A stretch of DNA of 64,000 bases from the NCBI GenBank assembly GCA_964463485.1, contig CAYXDO010000007.1, forward strand, positions 62,001 to 126,000. Direction: 5' to 3'. Below are positions 59,409 through 64,000 of this stretch, piece by piece. Numbering within the stretch: the first letter of the stretch is position 1; every line of letters starts with the position of its first letter. The stretch comes from CAYXDO01 sp964463485. Lineage in GTDB: Bacteria; Myxococcota; Kuafuiibacteriia; Kuafuiibacteriales; Kuafuiibacteriaceae. The position numbers were made by a program, and so were the translations under genes. The notes under the pieces were generated by a model that was not told the origin of the DNA, searched no databases, and saw only the letters and a program-made list of their open reading frames with translations.

Positions 59409-60068
59409 ATGAGTCCGCACGAGTTGATCCAGGATACGGCTCGCGAGATCGCCGCGCGTTGCCCACGGTTGACGCTATCCTGCTATTGGGCTGGGACGTC
59501 GGTGATTTCGCTGGAGGAGCTTCATCACCGATCATCGTTCGACCTCGACTTCCATACCCTGGTCGCGCTGCAAGATACGCGTCCGTTCCTTGCGGAGCTC
59601 GAGCTCGGATTCCCGGGCCACGTGCGCGTACTCCAACCGCCGGATCGGGTTGGAGCAGCATTCAGCGCATTGCTCCGCCTGAAAACGGGAGAAAATCTAC
59701 CGGTGCAAGTCCTTTCGAACTACGAGGATGTGCCGGAGTCTGACATCGTGCCTTCGCGCTCTGTCCCGGGACTCGTGCGAGTGAGCCTGCTTCGTTACCT
59801 CGCGGACAAGATCCAATGCGTCGCAGAGCGAGTCGAGGCGCGCGATCTGTTCGATATCGAGTCCGTCATCACGCGGCATCCGAGAATGGCGGCGGCCGCT
59901 CAGCAGTTTGCCGCCGGTCAGGATGCGCTGATTTTGGCCGAGCGGCTCACGGGTTGGACGGACGACGCGATCGCCAACGACCTGGCGGGCTACTCCGGCG
60001 TGGATCCTCGCATCGCAGCGAACGCGCGAGAAAGACTCCTTCGCTGGCTCCGGGACGCAGCCAAGTGA
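59409..60068 (+). CDS. AbiEii-type nucleotidyltransferase (toxin-like)
   Basis: A 219-residue protein of the AbiEii/AbiGii nucleotidyltransferase superfamily. The nucleotidyltransferase motif is AGTSVISL (Gly29, Thr30, Ser31) followed by HRSSFDLDF with metal-binding Asp45 and Asp47. A later helix ADKIQCVAERVEARDLFDI matches the conserved K...RDLYDL block of the family. In characterised type IV systems AbiEii is the toxin and AbiEi the antitoxin. Here no AbiEi-like winged-helix gene precedes it. Instead a 99-residue gene follows with a 4-base overlap (GTGA). Start ATG 59409 has a weak GAGG upstream. Confidence 0.8.
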   Translation: MSPHELIQDTAREIAARCPRLTLSCYWAGTSVISLEELHHRSSFDLDFHTLVALQDTRPFLAELELGFPGHVRVLQPPDRVGAAFSALLRLKTGENLPVQVLSNYEDVPESDIVPSRSVPGLVRVSLLRYLADKIQCVAERVEARDLFDIESVITRHPRMAAAAQQFAAGQDALILAERLTGWTDDAIANDLAGYSGVDPRIAANARERLLRWLRDAAK

Positions 60069-60364
60069 AACGGACGTACCAGTTTGCACAGCCGTCCGGG
60101 CATGTGGCGTGCGCGCTCGAGTCGGGCGAGTCTATCGTGCTCCCGATTTTTGCCGGCATCTTGCGGCACGCGACCGAAGAAGAGCTGCGCGAGCTGCTCA
60201 CGCGTCCCGTAGTGGCGCGTAAGTACACACGCGCTGCGCTAGTCGATGCCGCGTGGCCAGTCCTGCGTGAGTTTCCGCGGACGTGGCTCCTCGAGTGCTT
60301 GGCTGGGTTGGATGTTCCCCTTGGAAGGCGCCGGGCGTTGGAGTTCATGCTCAACGCTGAATAG
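60065..60364 (+). CDS. Small partner of the AbiEii-like protein, possible antitoxin
   Basis: A 99-residue protein starting GTG 60065, overlapping the nucleotidyltransferase stop by 4 bases, so translation is coupled. The sequence has a short N-terminal sheet-like part (KRTYQFAQPSGHVACALESG) and helices (TEEELRELLTRPVVARKYTR, FPRTWLLECLAGLDVPLGRR). No DNA-binding or other family motif is recognised. The tight coupling behind a toxin-like gene suggests a toxin-antitoxin partner with inverted order. Length and coupling fit; function is inference. Confidence 0.65.
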   Translation: MKRTYQFAQPSGHVACALESGESIVLPIFAGILRHATEEELRELLTRPVVARKYTRAALVDAAWPVLREFPRTWLLECLAGLDVPLGRRRALEFMLNAE

Positions 60365-60386
60365 CCGCGGTCCGTCGGCTGTGAGG

Positions 60387-62333
60387 TCAGCGCTTCCATT
60401 CACAGCGACGCCACGACCCCGTGGAAGTCTCCAGAATCCAGATTGCACCGGAGCTCACCGCCACCAAACGCTCATCGTCGACCCAGGTGAAGTTGGCTCC
60501 GGACTCGAGCCGAGGATCGCTCCGGGTCGGCACCAGGGTCTTCTCGGAGCGACCCAGTCGAGGGATCGATCGGTCGAGAGCCACAACCCACGCGTGATTC
60601 GGTGACCAATGAAAAAACGGACGTGGGTCACGGCGCGCGCTGGTGTCGACGTCCACGACGAGCTCGGTCATCTCCGGCAATGCGACCACCAGTTCGTGCT
60701 CCGGCCCGGCTCGAAGGCCGAACGAATCGTCCTGGAACACCGACCCCTCGAACAAGTCAGTTGCAATCGGTACCCACACCGATCTTTCGAGCTCGAAGCG
60801 AAGGAGGTCCACTTTTCTGCGCTCCCCCACGTCGAGGACCCGCAGCCAGGCCACGACTTCCCCTCGCCGCCCGCGCGCGAGCGAAAATTGCTGCTTGGCC
60901 CGAGGCAGCGACCGGCGCCCTTCGGGAAGGGGCCGACCCAACGCCGAGCACGCCAGGCCGGAAGGCGACTGGCAGGCCCACTCTCGAGCACTCAAGAGCT
61001 CAGTTCGGTTCTTCGTCTCGAGGTCGTGCAGCCAGACGCCGCCAGTGGGTTGGATCGATAGGAAATGCGTCTCCTCTTCCCACGGCCTGACCGCGTGAGC
61101 GGGCCACCAAGTCCAGCCGCCGGCCTCGATTCGCCCGGCGCTCGTGACCACGAGAAGCTGCGCCCCCTCTCGGATCTCGACGTGGGCGTGCTTGCGGGTC
61201 TCCTCGAAGAGTAGCTGTCCGCGCCGAAATCCGGCAAGTCGAGGCGAATGGGAGCGCTCCACGTGGGCGACCGTCCAGGCCGCGGTAGATGTCGCACCCA
61301 ACTCGTTCGTGGATAGACTCACGACCTCTGAAGCGTGTCGGCCAACCAACGCCGAAATATCCGCGTCCGCGCCGGTCCACGTGTCCACCATACGCGGACT
61401 CGCAAACAGCGCCCCCTGGCGGTGATCCAACCGCTGAAATCGTCCCGGCGCGAGCCACGAGCTTCGGCCGAGCGCGGCGCACCTGCCAGTGACCGCGTCG
61501 ACGTGAGTCACGTGTACTCCGCTCGCCGCCCGATCAGGGCCTGACACGTACTTCTCCGTCAGACTGTGACCGGCCAGCACGAGCGCCTGGCCTGGCGCAA
61601 CTCTCTTCACTCGCCACCTGCTCGGAGGACTGTCCACCGCGAGCTTGCACAGGAACGTGAGCAACCCGGCCATCGTCAGCACCGCCCCACCCAAGGTCGC
61701 TGCTACGACCCGTCTGCGAAGGCGCAGCGGGGTCGTCGCCATCACCAGCGAAGTCGCCAGCCCCACGAGCCCCAATCCCGCCAACAGCCTGAACGCCAGC
61801 CAATCGCTCGGGACGATTCCCCAAACCGTCCGCATGAAGATCAGCGCGACCGCGCTGGTCATCAGAATCAGGTAAAGAGCTAGGTACGAGACTCCGTCGC
61901 GGCGACTCAGCGCACGAGCGCCTGCGAACGTCCCGAAGGTCGCGAACGAGAAGGCGCCAAAGACTGCAAACCGACGCATCTCGTGCTCCGTCGCGACCGC
62001 GATCCACGAACACTCGACCAACAGGATCGGCAGGGCCGCGACACTCAGTCGACCGAAAGCCACCCTAAGCCGCGCTCCGGGGAGAGTCTCCGTGAAGCTG
62101 GGATGAAGCTGCGACGAAGCCAGTCCGCCAGCGAGAGCGCTCCAGGTCAGCATCAGGACGTCGAGCAGCCCGAGGAAGTCCGAGAGTTGAGGAAACGCTG
62201 CGTGCAGCTGCTCCGGAGGCCTCAGCCACAATAGGGCGGCGGGACCTGCCAAGACGACCATCACCAGCAAATCGAAGTTCCGCAACGGAGAGCGAGCGGC
62301 CCGTCGACGAAGGATGCGACTGACATGTCTCAT
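60387..62333 (-). CDS. Membrane protein with C-terminal propeller-like domain
   Basis: A 648-residue protein. The first 235 residues contain about six hydrophobic helices (LLVMVVLAGPAALLWL, VAFGRLSVAALPILLVECSW, AVLTMAGLLTFLCKL among them). The remaining 400 residues are strand-rich with Asp/Gly/Trp turns, for example AASGVHVTHVDAVTGRCAAL and GEVVAWLRVLDVGERRKVDL, suggesting a beta-propeller on the far side of the membrane. The start ATG 62333 overlaps the stop of the next upstream gene (ATGA), so the pair is coupled. Layout resembles that neighbour. No transporter or enzyme motif seen. Confidence 0.75.
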   Translation of the reverse strand: MRHVSRILRRRAARSPLRNFDLLVMVVLAGPAALLWLRPPEQLHAAFPQLSDFLGLLDVLMLTWSALAGGLASSQLHPSFTETLPGARLRVAFGRLSVAALPILLVECSWIAVATEHEMRRFAVFGAFSFATFGTFAGARALSRRDGVSYLALYLILMTSAVALIFMRTVWGIVPSDWLAFRLLAGLGLVGLATSLVMATTPLRLRRRVVAATLGGAVLTMAGLLTFLCKLAVDSPPSRWRVKRVAPGQALVLAGHSLTEKYVSGPDRAASGVHVTHVDAVTGRCAALGRSSWLAPGRFQRLDHRQGALFASPRMVDTWTGADADISALVGRHASEVVSLSTNELGATSTAAWTVAHVERSHSPRLAGFRRGQLLFEETRKHAHVEIREGAQLLVVTSAGRIEAGGWTWWPAHAVRPWEEETHFLSIQPTGGVWLHDLETKNRTELLSAREWACQSPSGLACSALGRPLPEGRRSLPRAKQQFSLARGRRGEVVAWLRVLDVGERRKVDLLRFELERSVWVPIATDLFEGSVFQDDSFGLRAGPEHELVVALPEMTELVVDVDTSARRDPRPFFHWSPNHAWVVALDRSIPRLGRSEKTLVPTRSDPRLESGANFTWVDDERLVAVSSGAIWILETSTGSWRRCEWKR

Positions 62334-64000
62334 GAGCCCAACTCGCAGATGGTCTCGAGCGCGTTGCCGCTCGCGTCCAGTCGGATGACTCGGCCATTTT
62401 GCACCGCCAGCCGGGAATGGTCGTCGAGCACTCCGGCCGACTCGCGCGCCTCGAGCGCGTCGGCTTCCCCGTCGAACCGGACCCGAACCGAACCTCTCGG
62501 GTCGGCGATCACGACCGCGTTCGAGTCGACGCGCCCGATCGTCCAGTACTTGCGGGCCACCTCGGCGAGTCGTTCGCGGGGAACCACGGTCTTTCGCTCG
62601 CCCGTCGAACCATCGACCTGGACGAGCTCGACCCGCACCTGGTCACCCTCCAGCGAAGGTTTCGCGAAGACGACGAAGCCGAGATCGTCCGAGCCCCTAA
62701 GTCCTCCGTGTTTGGTTGCGACGGACAGTTCCTCGGCCGAGAGGAGCCGCTCGGATTTTCCGGTGAGAGGCTCGTACCGAATCAGCCCATCCCGGCTACC
62801 CATGAGGAGGCGAGTCAGGTCGCGCGAGAGTTGAAGGATGTTCCCCGGCGCGCGAACGATGGTCACCTCCCCAGAGCTAGGGTCGATGGCGTGCCACTCG
62901 CTTGGAGATTCTTGAGCGAGAAGGGCTCGAGGATGGGCCGGACCGAAATGTTTGTACGGTCGTGTGAGGGGTGCTCCGGACGAGTCTGCCAGCACGGAGT
63001 ACCCATGCTTGCTCGAGATGATCCGGTCGTCGGAGAGCAATTCGACCGAGTCCCCACCCGCGCTCAGCGGAACGACGCCTTCGGGGGAGAGCGCGAACGG
63101 CCCCTGTCGGTACACCAGCTCATGCGGTCTCGTTCCGCTACTCAGCACCAGCCCGCCCAAGTATCGCTTGAACTCGGGCCGTTCCACAGCGTTGTTCTTC
63201 CGGGGCTCCGGCCAGAACCCACGCCCTAGAAATCGGCACTCACGCCTAGAAACCGTCACGAGATAGGCCGGCCGCGCGACCGGACGTCTGCGTTCGTAGA
63301 GGTGCACCACGAACGCGTCTTGGCTCAGCTTGGTGAACGTCGCAGCCTGGATCGCGGTCAGATCGACTCGGGCGGACCGAATCAGGGCCGCGTATCCGAG
63401 CCAGACACCCACGAGCAGCGGAACCGAGGCGAGGAGGTTCGGAAGAAATCGGTATGGAGCCTTCGGTCGCCAGAGGAGGAAGCCGAAGAGGGCGCTCGCG
63501 AACCCGGCCCAGAAGACGATCCTGGCGATTTCCAGAACCTGGGTGGGCTCCAGGGGCGCAGCAAAGGCGCCGCTCTCGACCAACAGCAGCAATGACAGAA
63601 CCGAGATGGGTACGAAGAGCGGCCGGTCGAGCGCGCGGACCGTGAGTCCCAGCAGGAAGGCATACAGCGAAGCCTCGGAGGCCAGCCAGAGTCCAGGCGC
63701 GCCCGACTCTCCCCAGATCAGCCTACACGCTGCCCCGTAACAAAGGAAAAGGGCTACGGGCGCAAGAAGCTCGAGCACACCTCGGGCCAAAACGTCGAAC
63801 TGCCTCAACGGAAGAGTGGTCAGAAAAGCGCTGCGACGGTCCGGCAGCGTCGCGAGACCGGCGAGGAGCGCCGTCATCGGGGCGAAGGAGTGCGGCAAGA
63901 GGAAGGCGAGCGCTTTGCTGCCCAAGAAGTGGGCGAGCGCGTCGCCGCCCAGATCCAATCGCGTCAGGATACAGATCGCGACCAACCCAGCGGCGCTCAG
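62330..64000 (-). CDS. Membrane protein with C-terminal propeller-like domain, 5' truncated by window edge
   Basis: The frame is open to the window end, so the N-terminus is missing; the first visible residues are LSAAGLVAICILTRLDLGGD. About six hydrophobic helices follow (SFAPMTALLAGLATL, LELLAPVALFLCYGAACRL, SVPLLVGVWLGYAALI), then a strand-rich domain (about 350 residues) with propeller-type turns (HGYSVLADSSGAPL, RLLMGSRDGLIRYEPLTGKS). It shares the layout of the gene that follows it (60387-62333) and overlaps that gene by 4 bases. The TTG at 63985 is not needed as a start, because the open frame continues past it. Confidence 0.72.
   Translation of the reverse strand: MSAAGLVAICILTRLDLGGDALAHFLGSKALAFLLPHSFAPMTALLAGLATLPDRRSAFLTTLPLRQFDVLARGVLELLAPVALFLCYGAACRLIWGESGAPGLWLASEASLYAFLLGLTVRALDRPLFVPISVLSLLLLVESGAFAAPLEPTQVLEIARIVFWAGFASALFGFLLWRPKAPYRFLPNLLASVPLLVGVWLGYAALIRSARVDLTAIQAATFTKLSQDAFVVHLYERRRPVARPAYLVTVSRRECRFLGRGFWPEPRKNNAVERPEFKRYLGGLVLSSGTRPHELVYRQGPFALSPEGVVPLSAGGDSVELLSDDRIISSKHGYSVLADSSGAPLTRPYKHFGPAHPRALLAQESPSEWHAIDPSSGEVTIVRAPGNILQLSRDLTRLLMGSRDGLIRYEPLTGKSERLLSAEELSVATKHGGLRGSDDLGFVVFAKPSLEGDQVRVELVQVDGSTGERKTVVPRERLAEVARKYWTIGRVDSNAVVIADPRGSVRVRFDGEADALEARESAGVLDDHSRLAVQNGRVIRLDASGNALETICELGS

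Noticed and set aside
1..64000. tRNA, rRNA or complete insertion sequence
   Set aside because: No cloverleaf-like tRNA, rRNA segment or transposase was recognised on either strand by reading; a tRNA scan would be needed to exclude a missed one.

Overview
The window is a GC-rich bacterial chromosome segment that most resembles a myxobacterium-like member of Myxococcota (Polyangia type). The evidence is high third-position GC, frequent GTG/TTG starts, many lipoproteins of unknown function, DUF4388 and DUF2330 proteins, a PEGA-domain Ser/Thr kinase, a MYXO-CTERM-like tail and giant TPR proteins. The placement is an inference from gene content, not from a marker comparison.

Positions 1-10.8 kb hold the S10-spc-alpha ribosomal super-operon, all on the plus strand: rplV (5' truncated), rpsC, rplP, rpmC, rpsQ, rplN, rplX, rplE, rpsH, rplF, rplR, rpsE, rpmD, rplO, secY, adk, rpmJ, rpsM, rpsK, rpoA, rplQ. 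Three usual members, rpsN, infA and rpsD, are absent from their normal slots, as is map. A GC-rich hairpin follows rplQ.

Positions 11.1-18.4 kb hold an envelope module: an LPP20-type lipoprotein, a secreted trypsin-like protease without a PDZ domain, a CsgG/LpoB-fold protein, an LpoB-like lipoprotein, a COG3014-like lipoprotein and a large two-domain LPP20 lipoprotein. Positions 18.5-25.6 kb hold two lipoproteins of one layout and two alpha-solenoid repeat proteins.

Positions 25.7-35.2 kb are the most accessory part. In order there are a DUF4388 protein, a decayed vapBC toxin-antitoxin locus, a MoxR ATPase coupled to a VWA/metallopeptidase-like protein, an AAA ATPase fused to a PD-(D/E)XK nuclease and bracketed by short palindrome arrays, and a minus-strand operon of ECF sigma factor, zinc-finger anti-sigma factor and an exported caspase-like protease with C-terminal membrane helices.

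Positions 35.3-46.4 kb are all minus strand: a 2052-residue TPR protein, glutaryl-CoA dehydrogenase, a Ser/Thr kinase with PEGA repeats, and thymidylate kinase. Positions 46.5-51.4 kb carry a membrane HEAT/TPR protein coupled to two more lipoproteins. Positions 51.6-58.1 kb carry a helical protein, a rhomboid-TPR fusion, a deoxyribosyltransferase-like/Nudix fusion, an apparently frameshifted membrane protein, a lipoprotein and a DUF2330 protein. Positions 58.3-64 kb hold two small unknown proteins, a decayed GxxExxY gene, an AbiEii-type nucleotidyltransferase with a translationally coupled small partner, and two coupled membrane/beta-propeller-like proteins, the last running off the window.

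No rRNA, tRNA, CRISPR array or complete insertion sequence was seen. The best candidates for an undescribed system are the sigma/anti-sigma/caspase operon, the palindrome-bracketed ATPase-nuclease, and the AbiEii-like pair with its unfamiliar partner.
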